From: Treponema sp. OMZ 798
GTDB lineage: Bacteria > Spirochaetota > Spirochaetia > Treponematales > Treponemataceae
Direction of reading: 5' to 3'
DNA length: 64,000 nucleotides
NCBI RefSeq assembly: GCF_024181385.1
Contig: NZ_CP051305.1
Coordinates: forward strand, 434,001-498,000
Shown here: positions 45,277-53,482 of the stretch, piece after piece
How the letters are laid out: the number at the start of each line of letters is the position of its first letter
Position numbering within the stretch: position 1 is the first letter of the stretch
Position numbers and translations under genes: made by a program
Notes under the pieces: generated by a model
What the model was told of the DNA's origin: nothing
The model's input: only the letters and a program-made list of their open reading frames with translations
The model's database searches: none

Positions 45277-46818
45277 ATGAATAAGGCTATACCCGTATTA
45301 AATAAAACCAATCCCATCTCTGCCGAGCAGGTGCTTGAGCTCATCCTCGAAGCCCTGAGAGAGCTTGTCAATTACGAGCTCGCAGTTGTAATGCGTTTTG
45401 AAGATAATAATATTTTAAAGGTCAGGAAGGCCTTGGGGCCTCTTTCATCTAAACTCCTTGAGGATTTTACCATAAATTTAAATTCCAGAAAGGATATAGC
45501 TAAAATTTTATCCGAAAAAAAAGCCTATCTTTTTGATGAGGCAAGTCCTCATGTCGATACCTATGACGAAATAATGGAACTGCCCGAAAACCATTCTTGC
45601 TTGGTAGCTCCCCTCTACATAGGGGATAATGCTATAGGAATGATGACCTTGGATCACAGAATGTGCTCCCAGTTTACTCCCGAAATTGTCCGCTTTGTTT
45701 CTACAATTTCAAAGCTGATTTCCGTTGCCTTGGTTCAAACAGATGCATCCCAATCCCTTATTCAAAAAACCGAAAGCCTCTTGCTTGAAAGAAATGTTTT
45801 GCTCCGGTCGTCGACAAATGTTTTTAAGGACATGGTCGGAACTTCCCGGGCTTGGACTACCGTTTTGGATTCTATAAAACTGGTTGCGGCCTCGGATGTG
45901 CCTGTTTTAATTTCGGGAGAAACGGGAACGGGAAAGGAACAGGCTGCCCGCACCATTCACAGGCTTTCCAACAGGGCGGAAAAACCCTTTGTGCCCGTAA
46001 ACTGCTCGGCCCTTGTGCAGAGCCTTGCCGAAAGCGAAATCTTCGGGCACGAGAAGGGGGCCTTTTCGGGTGCGGCGGCCTTGAGGAAAGGAAGGTTCGA
46101 GCTTGCCGACGGAGGAACCCTCTTTTTGGACGAGGTCGGGGATTTACCCTTTGATTTACAGCCCAAGCTTTTGCGTGTTCTTCAAGACGGAAAATTCGAG
46201 CGTGTCGGCGGGGAAAAGCCCGTTTCCGTTGATGTACGCATAATCGCTGCAACCAATGTCGATTTGGCCGAGGCTGTTGCCATGGGCCGCTTCCGTGAAG
46301 ACCTTCTTTACAGGCTGGATGTTTTTCCTTTACGGCTTCCGCCATTAAGGGAAAGGGAAGATGACATAGCTCTTTTAGCTGAGCACTTTATTTCGGATAT
46401 ACGCAAAAGAATAGGATTTGAGAACACAAGTCTTTCTATGGCTGCTATCGAAAAACTTATGTCTATGCCTTGGCATGGAAATGTCCGCGAGCTTAAAAAC
46501 GTTGTGGAGCGTGCCGCTATTCTTTCTCAGGGCGGAGAAATTCCTGCCGAGCACTTAGTTCCCGGCACAAGAGAATCCTATGTTTTAAACGGGGTACAAA
46601 AAAAGCCCGTAAAAGCCGCCGGCAATAAAGAGGCCGAAAAAGATAAGGTTTTGCCCGAAGAAATTAAGACCTTTGATGAGGCCCAAATCGAAATTATCGA
46701 AAGAGCTCTCTCAGCTTCTAACGGAAAAATTTACGGAAAAGACGGAGCCGCAGCTCTTTTAAACCTAAAACCCGGAACCCTCCAAAGCAAGATGAAAAAG
46801 CTCGGCATAAAGTATTAA
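45277..46818 (+). CDS. Sigma-54-dependent transcriptional activator with GAF domain
   Basis: The 513-residue enhancer-binding protein has an N-terminal GAF sensor (about 15-160), a central AAA+ domain (about 185-415) and a C-terminal Fis-type helix-turn-helix. Walker A is GETGTGKE, Walker B is GGTLFLDEVGDLP, and the sensor block is ATNVDLAEAV. The loop that contacts sigma-54 is GAFSGA instead of the canonical GAFTGA. It should open promoters held by sigma-54 RNA polymerase. Its own promoter looks sigma-70 type. Confidence 0.92.
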   Translation: MNKAIPVLNKTNPISAEQVLELILEALRELVNYELAVVMRFEDNNILKVRKALGPLSSKLLEDFTINLNSRKDIAKILSEKKAYLFDEASPHVDTYDEIMELPENHSCLVAPLYIGDNAIGMMTLDHRMCSQFTPEIVRFVSTISKLISVALVQTDASQSLIQKTESLLLERNVLLRSSTNVFKDMVGTSRAWTTVLDSIKLVAASDVPVLISGETGTGKEQAARTIHRLSNRAEKPFVPVNCSALVQSLAESEIFGHEKGAFSGAAALRKGRFELADGGTLFLDEVGDLPFDLQPKLLRVLQDGKFERVGGEKPVSVDVRIIAATNVDLAEAVAMGRFREDLLYRLDVFPLRLPPLREREDDIALLAEHFISDIRKRIGFENTSLSMAAIEKLMSMPWHGNVRELKNVVERAAILSQGGEIPAEHLVPGTRESYVLNGVQKKPVKAAGNKEAEKDKVLPEEIKTFDEAQIEIIERALSASNGKIYGKDGAAALLNLKPGTLQSKMKKLGIKY

Positions 46819-46843
46819 GAAAGATAGATAAAATCCGTTATAA

Positions 46844-46896
46844 ATAAAAAAGCCGATTAAGTAATTTTGTTCTTACACAAAACTTCTTAATCGGCT
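46844..46896 (-). terminator. Terminator of the tRNA-Pro/tRNA-Arg transcript
   Basis: An 11-bp outer stem (46851-46861 with 46886-46896) encloses a 6-bp inner stem. On the minus strand the outer stem is followed by a run of T, six bases downstream of the tRNA-Arg 3' end. On the plus strand no T-run follows. Confidence 0.8.
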
Positions 46897-46901
46897 TAAG
46901 C

Positions 46902-46975
46902 CGGGACCGGAGGGACTCGAACCCCCTACCTACTGCTTAGAAGGCAGTTGCTCTATCCTGATGAGCTACGATCCC
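46902..46975 (-). tRNA. tRNA-Arg (TCT)
   Basis: The 74-base cloverleaf has acceptor arms GGGATCG/CGGTCCC with one G-T pair, and the anticodon loop CTTCTAA between ACTGC and GCAGT stems. The T loop is GGTTCGAGTCC. The discriminator is G and CCA is not encoded. It lies 13 bases after tRNA-Pro on the same strand. Confidence 0.95.
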
Positions 46976-46988
46976 AATACTGTAAGGA

Positions 46989-47061
46989 TCGGGATGGAGG
47001 GATTTGAACCCCCGATCTTCTGGTCCCAAACCAGACGCCTTAGCCCCTAGGCTACATCCCG
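46989..47061 (-). tRNA. tRNA-Pro (TGG)
   Basis: The 73-base cloverleaf has acceptor CGGGATG/CATCCCG with the C1 start typical of bacterial proline tRNA. The anticodon arm is TCTGG-TTTGGGA-CCAGA with anticodon TGG, and the T loop is GGTTCAAATCC. CCA is not encoded. It is the first gene of the tRNA-Pro/tRNA-Arg pair. Confidence 0.95.
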
Positions 47062-47122
47062 ATGCGAGTCAACATAATACGCAAAAAGTGCATCAATGTC
47101 AATACCTGGGAGCAAAGGTTTT

Positions 47123-47752
47123 TTATAATTTGATTTTTACACCGAGTCTTCCGCTTATAGACTTAGCTAAATCAGGCATATGATTTGATGCAATATCTCC
47201 TGAAGTCGTTTTGTCGCCTATTTTGTTCGACCACTTACCTGATACAGGTTTATAGTATGTATTCGAAATACCTGCAAACATTCCGATCTTATTGGTAAAC
47301 ATAAATGAAGCCGTAAGATTGATTCCGGCCCCTATGTTAAAGAATCTATTTGTGATACTTACATTTCCTGATGACCACTTAAACACTGAACCGCCGAATG
47401 CTAAACCTCCTCCCAAAAAGAGGTCAAATCCCTTTCCCGGTTTAAACGTATAACCGGCACCGAGCATTGTGTCGCTTACAAAGGTACGGTTAAAAGCAAA
47501 TACCGTGCTTACAAATACTGACCAGTTTTTCGGAAGAGGGTAAGATACCCCTAAATTAAATCCGAATAAGCTTTTTGATTTTATCCCCTGATGTTTAAAG
47601 CCGTCATGCCTTGTATCATTATCAAAATAGTGTAATTGATGATTTGTATAAGCCGCACCAGCTTCCAAATTTAAACCGATTGATTTTGCTGTCAGCATCC
47701 CTGTAAAAACCAACGCAAAAACAAGACAAACAAAAAATATTTTTTTGTTCAT
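47123..47752 (-). CDS. Outer membrane beta-barrel protein, DUF2715-like
   Basis: The 209-residue protein has a signal peptide (about 1-22, MLTAKS). It continues as about eight amphipathic beta strands with GLNLEAGAAYTNHQLHY, FGFNLGVSYPLPKNWSVFV, LFLGGGLAFGGSVFKW and FAGISNTYYKP, and ends GRLGVKIKL. Length and style match the treponeme DUF2715 outer membrane family, whose function is not established. GGAGG stands before the ATG. It is convergent with nothing and stands alone between the tRNAs and serS. Confidence 0.7.
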   Translation of the reverse strand: MNKKIFFVCLVFALVFTGMLTAKSIGLNLEAGAAYTNHQLHYFDNDTRHDGFKHQGIKSKSLFGFNLGVSYPLPKNWSVFVSTVFAFNRTFVSDTMLGAGYTFKPGKGFDLFLGGGLAFGGSVFKWSSGNVSITNRFFNIGAGINLTASFMFTNKIGMFAGISNTYYKPVSGKWSNKIGDKTTSGDIASNHMPDLAKSISGRLGVKIKL

Positions 47753-47845
47753 AAAATACCTCCAAGATATAAAAGATTATCAATACTAATAATCTTAAAA
47801 AAATCGGTATTTGTCAAGCCTCAAACGTACAATTGCTCTAAAGTC

Positions 47846-47874
47846 TTGACAGAATTCAAAATAAAAAGTACAAT
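47846..47874 (+). promoter_or_regulatory. serS promoter placed for an exactly leaderless start
   Basis: TTGACA (47846-47851) and TACAAT (47869-47874) have a 17-bp spacer. With -7 at 47874, +1 is 47881, the A of the serS ATG. No ribosome site precedes the ATG. Confidence 0.7.
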
Positions 47875-47880
47875 TTTATC

Positions 47881-49149
47881 ATGTTAGATTACAAATTTAT
47901 TAAAGAAAACCTTGAAGCCGTAAAACAAAATATTAAAAACCGGCACATGAATGCGGATGCCGATAAGGCTGTAGAACTGTATGATAAGCGTACTGCTCTC
48001 GTTACCTCCTTGCAGAACCTGCAAAAAGAACGTAACGATAATTCCCAATCAATGAAACAAAAGCTTAGTCCCGAAGAAAGACAAAAATTAGTCGATCAGG
48101 GGAAGATTATAAAAGAAAAAATTGCCCAAGTTGAGTCCGATTTAGCTGAGGCTGAAAAAGCCTTACACGAGGCTGTAAGCAAAATTCCGAATATGGCTCA
48201 TCCCGAAGCTCCTGTCGGTAAGGAAGATTCCGATAATTTGGAAATAAAACGCTGCGGCACAGTGCCCAAGTTTGCTTTCGAACCTAAGGATCATGTTCAG
48301 CTCGGTCAAGATTTGGATCTTATCGACTTTGAAGCCGGTACAAAGGTTTCAGGCGTTAAATTCTATTTTTTAAAAAATGAGGCCGTATTTTTGGAGCAAG
48401 CCCTTACCATGTACGGGCTTAATATATTAAGAAAACACGGATTTAAGCCCTTTATCACACCCGATATAGCAAAAGAGGAAATCTTATACGGTATAGGTTT
48501 TAATCCTAGAGGGGAGGAATCAAACGTATATTCTCTTGAAGGCGAGGGCACTTGTTTGGTTGCAACTGCCGAGATTACTCTGGGAGGCTACCATGCCGAT
48601 GAGATTATCAAAAAGGAAGCTCTTCCTTTAAAATACTGCGGTATTTCCCATTGTTTTAGGCGGGAAGCCGGAGCTGCAGGCCAATTTTCAAAGGGGCTTT
48701 ACAGGGTACACCAGTTTTCAAAACTGGAAATGTTTGTTTACTGTACGCCGGAAGAATCGGATGCTGTCCATGAGGAGCTTCGGGTAATCGAAGAAGAAAT
48801 ATTCACCGGACTTGGAATCCCCTTTAGGGTTGTCGATACTTGTACAGGCGACCTTGGAGCTCCTGCTTATCGAAAGTGGGACCTGGAAGCATGGATGCCG
48901 GGAAGAAACGGGGGAGAGTGGGGAGAGGTTACTTCTACTTCAAACTGTACCGATTATCAGGCACGCCGCTTAAATATACGCTACAAGGACGATGACGGTA
49001 AAAACAAATTCTTACATACCCTAAACGGAACAGCCATTGCCATGTCCAGGGCTATGATAGCTATCTTAGAAAACTATCAGCAGGCTGACGGTTCTATTAA
49101 GATACCCGAAGTGCTTGTGCCCTATTGCGGATTTGATAAGATCGGTTAA
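47881..49149 (+). CDS. serS: Seryl-tRNA synthetase
   Basis: This class II synthetase of 422 residues charges tRNA-Ser and selenocysteine tRNA. An N-terminal coiled-coil arm (about 28-105) reaches the long variable arm of the tRNA. Motif 2 is seen in KYCGISHCFRREAGAAG with the conserved FRxE, and motif 3 in TLNGTAIAMSRAMIAILENYQ. The serine-binding TAEITLGGYHADE lies between them. The transcript seems to begin at the ATG. A terminator lies just after. Confidence 0.97.
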   Translation: MLDYKFIKENLEAVKQNIKNRHMNADADKAVELYDKRTALVTSLQNLQKERNDNSQSMKQKLSPEERQKLVDQGKIIKEKIAQVESDLAEAEKALHEAVSKIPNMAHPEAPVGKEDSDNLEIKRCGTVPKFAFEPKDHVQLGQDLDLIDFEAGTKVSGVKFYFLKNEAVFLEQALTMYGLNILRKHGFKPFITPDIAKEEILYGIGFNPRGEESNVYSLEGEGTCLVATAEITLGGYHADEIIKKEALPLKYCGISHCFRREAGAAGQFSKGLYRVHQFSKLEMFVYCTPEESDAVHEELRVIEEEIFTGLGIPFRVVDTCTGDLGAPAYRKWDLEAWMPGRNGGEWGEVTSTSNCTDYQARRLNIRYKDDDGKNKFLHTLNGTAIAMSRAMIAILENYQQADGSIKIPEVLVPYCGFDKIG

Positions 49150-49180
49150 AATAAACAGTCTTTTAGAATTGAAATAAAAA

Positions 49181-49208
49181 AGCCGGAACTCAAGTCCGGC
49201 TTTTTTTT
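49181..49208 (+). terminator. serS terminator
   Basis: GCCGGA (49182-49187) pairs with TCCGGC (49195-49200), extended by ACT/AGT with one bulged A. TTTTTTTT follows and runs into the 3' end of the convergent gene. Confidence 0.85.
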
Positions 49209-49659
49209 ATGTGCTTGATGTAAGCTCCGAAATATCTTTTTTCCATTGATAGAGCTTATTTTTGTCTTCCCATTCTATAAGCTTTATTATTTTAAAATTC
49301 TTACGTATCTTCGGGTTTTCAAAATATGCAACTGCAAAATTTCCGTTTCCTATGTAAATGACTTCTTCTCCTTCTTTGAGGTTTTCAGCCTTTTTTAAAA
49401 ACTCAATAACGCAGTCAAAGTGTACGGGAAGACCGCTTTCTTTATCGGCAATTGCATAGCTTAGATCCTGTATTATTTCTCCGCATTTTGTACATTTGTA
49501 TTCCGGATATTCTATTTTTTTAAAAGCCGGTTCCATATTTTGGGCTTGGAATGGTTTATTTTTTTTGATTTGGCCGTCAAAAGGACGTTTGGAACCTGCA
49601 TCATCCGTTCGTTTTTCCGGTCTTTGGCTTCTGCCGGGTTTAAACCTTCTTTTGCTCAT
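49207..49659 (-). CDS. Uncharacterised protein with a C2HC zinc-finger-like core
   Basis: The 150-residue protein has a very basic N-terminal 45 residues (KRRFKPGRSQRPEKR) suggesting nucleic-acid binding. The central YKCTKCGEIIQDL...HFDC follows a CxxC...HxxC pattern, like a treble-clef zinc site. The C-terminal part has alternating strands and helices. No family recognised. It overlaps the preceding 71-residue gene by four bases (ATGA) at the end of a five-gene operon, 51797 to 49207. It may act in RNA handling, but that is inference from basicity only. Confidence 0.7.
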   Translation of the reverse strand: MSKRRFKPGRSQRPEKRTDDAGSKRPFDGQIKKNKPFQAQNMEPAFKKIEYPEYKCTKCGEIIQDLSYAIADKESGLPVHFDCVIEFLKKAENLKEGEEVIYIGNGNFAVAYFENPKIRKNFKIIKLIEWEDKNKLYQWKKDISELTSST

Positions 49660-49871
49660 ACTCTGCTCCTCTTGTTTAAATTCATATCTTCGTAATCCAA
49701 GCCTCCATTTAAAATTCTTTCCGTTATGATTGAAGCCAATCGGTAAATAGCGGCATTTATATATTCGGGGTCTTCAAGTTTTAATTCCATTGCATGAATT
49801 TCCGCATCCGTTAATACGGTATTGTGGGTTGATGTGTTTTTTTTATGTGGAAATAAATTCACACTAGTCAT
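49656..49871 (-). CDS. Small uncharacterised protein in the YraN operon
   Basis: The 71-residue protein MTSVNLFPHKKNTSTHNTVL... has a helical C-terminal half (AEIHAMELKLEDPEYINAAI) and no recognised domain. The ATG at 49871 has GGAG about six bases upstream, inside the YraN gene end, and overlaps its stop by eight bases. That supports this start over 49889. Overlaps on both sides argue that it is a real, translationally coupled gene. Confidence 0.65.
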   Translation of the reverse strand: MTSVNLFPHKKNTSTHNTVLTDAEIHAMELKLEDPEYINAAIYRLASIITERILNGGLDYEDMNLNKRSRV

Positions 49872-50256
49872 AGCAATCTCCAAAGGCATCTTTTAAATGT
49901 AATATCTCAAACGGCTGTTCCAAAAAAGGGTTGGACCTTAACACAACCACATCAAATCTTATATACATCTTATTATATTTTCGATGATTTAGGAGAAAAC
50001 ATTTAGCTGTTTTTATAATCCGTTCTTGTTTTTTTTTGTTGATAATAAGATCCAAATCGGATAGTTCGGTTTTTAATAAGGTTTTTACTTCGACAAAAAC
50101 CAAGACCCCGCAGGGTAGATTTTGATCGCTTTTATCTAAAGCGATTATATCTACCTCTCCTGTGCGGGTTCTCCAATTTTTTTCTAAGATAAGATAGCCC
50201 TTATCGGTAAGCCAATCGGATATAAGTTTTTCTCCTTTTGAGCCAAGAGAATCCAT
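49864..50256 (-). CDS. YraN family (UPF0102) endonuclease-like protein
   Basis: The 130-residue protein has the restriction-endonuclease-like core of UPF0102. The N-terminal helix is GSKGEKLISDWLTDKGYLILEKNWRTRTGE, then VDIIALDK with the active-site Asp, and LVFVEVKT with the ExK. The family is often near rnhB and DNA-processing genes, and its biological function is unclear. It shares a base with the HD-GYP stop and overlaps the next gene by eight bases. Confidence 0.92.
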   Translation of the reverse strand: MDSLGSKGEKLISDWLTDKGYLILEKNWRTRTGEVDIIALDKSDQNLPCGVLVFVEVKTLLKTELSDLDLIINKKKQERIIKTAKCFLLNHRKYNKMYIRFDVVVLRSNPFLEQPFEILHLKDAFGDCYD

Positions 50257-51515
50257 TATTTATTTCTGTAAACCCTTGGATCGATAGCTCGAACTATAAA
50301 AAGATTTTTATTTTTCTTTAAATCTACGGGCTCCGAATTATCATCTAAAACCTCTCCTGTTGAGTCAATCAGGATACGGATGAAGGGGCGCATCGGTGCT
50401 TCCGGTGAGCTTTTAATTACTCTGGCAAGAGAAGCATCATTCATTAAAACAATGGAGCCGATAGGATAAATTCCCACACTTCTAATCATAGCCTTTATTA
50501 TTTCGGGATCAAAAATGCGTGCATTATCTGCGAGCAGGTTTTTCATGGCTTGATATCCCAGCATTAGATCTCGGTATGACTTAGGTGTTATCATTGCAAC
50601 AAAGGCATCGGCTACGGTTATAATTCTTGCTCCTATATCGATATCGGTTCCGGAAAGACCGTTAGGATGGCCCTTTCCATCCCACCTTTCGTGATGCTGC
50701 ATGATGCTCAAGGCAATTTCTCTTGTGTACATGAGCTCACTCATGGCTGTCTTATAACCGTATGCAGTATGAGCTGCAACAGCCTGCTTTTCAATATCAG
50801 TCAGGGTTTCTGTTTTATTGAGGATTTTTTGAGGGATTTTCATCATACCGACATCGTGTAAGAGGGCTGCAATAGTTATTTCGTTAATTCTATTTTTTTG
50901 AAGTTCAAGAGCTTCGCTTAAAATTATGGCTAAGATAGCCGTATTTACTGAGGATCTGGCCAAATTATCTTCTTCAAGCTCGGTGCCCAATATAAAACCC
51001 ACACAAAGAGGGGGATTTTTTCTGACAAGTTCTATCAACTGTGTTGCGTGATAATTTACAGGCATATTATCCAACGGTTTTCTGGCTTTGAAATTTTCAA
51101 ATATTTTTTCAAGGCTCTTTATAATTTCCAAATATTCGGTATGGAGCTGCATTGAGCGGGGGTCTTGTGTAAGTTTTAGAATACAGTCAGCAGAAATCTC
51201 TCCTATTTCTGTTCTTTTAAGTTTAGTGCCGTTTATGGGATATTCTTCCTGAACTTCTTCGACTTCATCATCCAAATCTTCAAGATCTTCTACTTCACTA
51301 AGCTCTTCTACTTCTTCGTCTAAGGTTTCTCCCTCAGGTACGGGTTCTCCTGATGTAACTACATATTGGATTTTCCACCTTTTTAAAGTATTTAACTCAT
51401 TTTCGCTTAACGGCATACCCCTTAAAAGAAACATGTTTCGCCCGTCATCAAAAAACACGGGAGCCGAAAAACGGGCTCCAATCTTTAATTCAGCCGTTTT
51501 AATTTTCTTTAACAT
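50256..51515 (-). CDS. HD-GYP phosphodiesterase-like protein (variant GHP)
   Basis: The 419-residue protein has an N-terminal domain of about 150 residues with an acidic stretch (EEVEELSEVEDLEDLDDEVE, residues 69-88), then an HD-GYP domain from about 170. HDVGMMKIPQKILNK holds the metal-binding HD, and HHERWDGKGHPNGLSG holds the second metal/substrate block. The hallmark GYP reads GHP, while HHExxDGxG is intact. HD-GYP enzymes hydrolyse cyclic di-GMP. It sits 18 bp downstream of an FlhB-like gene in a compact operon, so a motility link is plausible. Confidence 0.88.
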   Translation of the reverse strand: MLKKIKTAELKIGARFSAPVFFDDGRNMFLLRGMPLSENELNTLKRWKIQYVVTSGEPVPEGETLDEEVEELSEVEDLEDLDDEVEEVQEEYPINGTKLKRTEIGEISADCILKLTQDPRSMQLHTEYLEIIKSLEKIFENFKARKPLDNMPVNYHATQLIELVRKNPPLCVGFILGTELEEDNLARSSVNTAILAIILSEALELQKNRINEITIAALLHDVGMMKIPQKILNKTETLTDIEKQAVAAHTAYGYKTAMSELMYTREIALSIMQHHERWDGKGHPNGLSGTDIDIGARIITVADAFVAMITPKSYRDLMLGYQAMKNLLADNARIFDPEIIKAMIRSVGIYPIGSIVLMNDASLARVIKSSPEAPMRPFIRILIDSTGEVLDDNSEPVDLKKNKNLFIVRAIDPRVYRNK

Positions 51516-51533
51516 TTTAATTCCCCTTTTAAG

Positions 51534-51797
51534 TTAATCCTTTTTCAGCAAAAAAGCAAAGATAGCGGCTACAGCTTTATATGTATACTCCGGAATACAT
51601 GAACCTATCTCGTGATGAATAAGAATGTTTGCCAAGGGTTCATCTTCTACAATTTTAATTCCGTTACGTTCTGCCGTCTCTTTGATTTTTTTTGCTGTCA
51701 GCCCCTTCCCTGATGCCGTAATTATCGGCGCCTTTGCCTTTAAAGCATAACTAAGAGCTACTGCGCAATCAACTTTTTTTTTATCAATTTTTGTCAT
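51534..51797 (-). CDS. Free-standing FlhB C-terminal-domain protein (FlhX/YlqH-like)
   Basis: The 87-residue protein resembles only the cytoplasmic C-terminal domain of FlhB, the substrate-specificity switch of the flagellar export gate. AVALSYALKAKAPIITASGKGLTAKKIKETAERNGI followed by EDEPLANIL is the classic FlhB tail. The self-cleaving NPTH is absent; the protein begins where the cleaved fragment would. Such small paralogues can substitute for the cleaved half of FlhB or modulate export. First gene of a five-gene minus-strand operon. Confidence 0.88.
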   Translation of the reverse strand: MTKIDKKKVDCAVALSYALKAKAPIITASGKGLTAKKIKETAERNGIKIVEDEPLANILIHHEIGSCIPEYTYKAVAAIFAFLLKKD

Positions 51798-51921
51798 AAA
51801 TCCATTTTATCACAAATATAAAAAAAAACAAGGTAATAAACAAATTTTCAATAGTTTTTTTTATGTAACTTGACTTAAAACCTCTTGTTTTATTATCATA
51901 ATTATAAGTGAGGCTAGATGT

Positions 51922-53403
51922 ATGCGTAAATTAAAAAATCCATTTTCAGCAACGGCCGGAATTTTATTGATTATACTTTTTTCGGTGTTTCTTCTTTCCG
52001 CCCGCTGTTCAAGCAATCCCGAAAATGCGGCAACGGTATATGCCGATTCCGGTCTAAGAACGGAACTGAGCAAAGAGTCTGTTTCTGCCCTTGAAGCCCT
52101 TCAAAGAGCAAATCGTGAGCTTACCTCGATGATTTTACCCTCGGTAGTCACCCTTGATGTTATCGAAACAAGAAAGGTACAAAACAATATAGACGGTTTT
52201 CCTTGGTTTTTCTTTAACCGCCCTCAGGATCAAAAAGAAGGTCAGGGCGAAAGGGAGTATGAAGCCGAAGGCATGGGCTCAGGAGTCATCGTAAGAAAGA
52301 CGGGAAAGACCTATTATGCTTTAACAAACCAGCACGTTACCGGCAATGCCAAGACAATCTCGGTTATCCTTTATAACGGGGATAAGGTTCAAGGTAAATT
52401 GGTCGGTTCCGATCAGAGGAAGGATGTTGCCCTTGTTTCCTTCGATTATGATAAAGATTTGAGGGTTGCCGTTTTAGGAGACTCAAATACCGTACAGGTT
52501 GGCGATCTTACATATGCAATCGGAGCGCCCATGGGTTATGTATCGACTGTTACAAGCGGTATTGTAAGTGCGGTAGGCCGTTCAGGCGGACCGAACAGAA
52601 ATAACATAAACGATTTTATCCAAACCGATGCAGCTATAAATCAAGGCAACTCAGGAGGCCCCCTCGTAAATATTTACGGTGAGGTTATAGGCATAAACAA
52701 CTGGATTGTTTCATCGAGCGGCGGCTCCCAAGGTCTTGCCTTTTCGATTCCTATCAATAACCTTAAAAAGGCTATTGACGATTTTATTAATTCCGGTGAA
52801 ATCAAATACGGCTGGCTCGGTGTTCAGCTTCTTGAGATAAACGATAAGTTTAGAGAAAGCTTAAAATTAAAGGATATTGAAGGCGCCTTTGCAGGACAGG
52901 TGTTTTTAGGCTCGCCTGCAGATAAGGGCGGCATCAAACCCGGTGATTATATTACCGAGGTCAATTCAACAAAGGTTAAAAATGTTGACGATATTTTGCG
53001 CATTATTGCCGACTTAAAACCGGGAGAAAGCTCATCGTTTAAGATTTTACGCAGGGGAAAAGAGATATCCGCTGCGGTAAAGATTGAAGAAAGGGATGAA
53101 AAAAACGTAGCCGATTCATCTAAACTTTGGCCGGGCTTTGTTCCTTCACCATTAACGGACGAGATTATAAAACAATTAGAGCTTAAAAAAGGTCAAAACG
53201 GTGTACTGGTAACAAGTTTACAGCCTAAGAGCCCTGCTGCCGTTATGAGCTTGCAGCCCGGCGATCTTATAGTAAGTGTAAACGGAAAAGATATTAAAGA
53301 TGTTTTAAGCTTTTATGAGGAGCTTTCAAACACGAAGGGTGAAATTTGGTTTGACTTTATAAGAGAAGGTCACAATCTGGTTACCCCTAAGATTAAACGA
53401 TAA
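51922..53403 (+). CDS. HtrA/DegP-family periplasmic serine protease with two PDZ domains
   Basis: The 493-residue protein has an N-terminal anchor or lipoprotein-like signal (LLSARCSSN, Cys near residue 29). The trypsin-like domain at about 95-295 has the full triad: His in TNQHVTG, Asp in RKDVALVSFD and Ser in GNSGGPLVN. PDZ domains follow at about 300-385 and 410-490. It degrades misfolded envelope proteins. It is divergent from the FlhB-like operon, and a strong terminator follows the gene. Confidence 0.94.
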   Translation: MRKLKNPFSATAGILLIILFSVFLLSARCSSNPENAATVYADSGLRTELSKESVSALEALQRANRELTSMILPSVVTLDVIETRKVQNNIDGFPWFFFNRPQDQKEGQGEREYEAEGMGSGVIVRKTGKTYYALTNQHVTGNAKTISVILYNGDKVQGKLVGSDQRKDVALVSFDYDKDLRVAVLGDSNTVQVGDLTYAIGAPMGYVSTVTSGIVSAVGRSGGPNRNNINDFIQTDAAINQGNSGGPLVNIYGEVIGINNWIVSSSGGSQGLAFSIPINNLKKAIDDFINSGEIKYGWLGVQLLEINDKFRESLKLKDIEGAFAGQVFLGSPADKGGIKPGDYITEVNSTKVKNVDDILRIIADLKPGESSSFKILRRGKEISAAVKIEERDEKNVADSSKLWPGFVPSPLTDEIIKQLELKKGQNGVLVTSLQPKSPAAVMSLQPGDLIVSVNGKDIKDVLSFYEELSNTKGEIWFDFIREGHNLVTPKIKR

Positions 53404-53434
53404 CAACATTCTTAAATAATTTTACCTCCTTTTT

Positions 53435-53482
53435 GGGCTAAGGCGGCAGCTAAAAAAAGCGCTGTTTTAGCCCTCCTTTTTT
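53435..53482 (+). terminator. Terminator after the HtrA gene, overlapping the lnt stop
   Basis: GGGCTAA (53435-53441) pairs with TTAGCCC (53467-53473), with an inner CAGC/GCTG and a T-rich tail on the plus strand. The lnt stop codon on the other strand lies within the right arm. Confidence 0.65.

Noticed and set aside
45872..46345. 157-codon open frame antisense to the sigma-54 activator
   Set aside because: It lies entirely opposite a well-conserved AAA+ domain, its product is rich in Arg and Pro as expected of a shadow frame, and no ribosome site or motif supports it.
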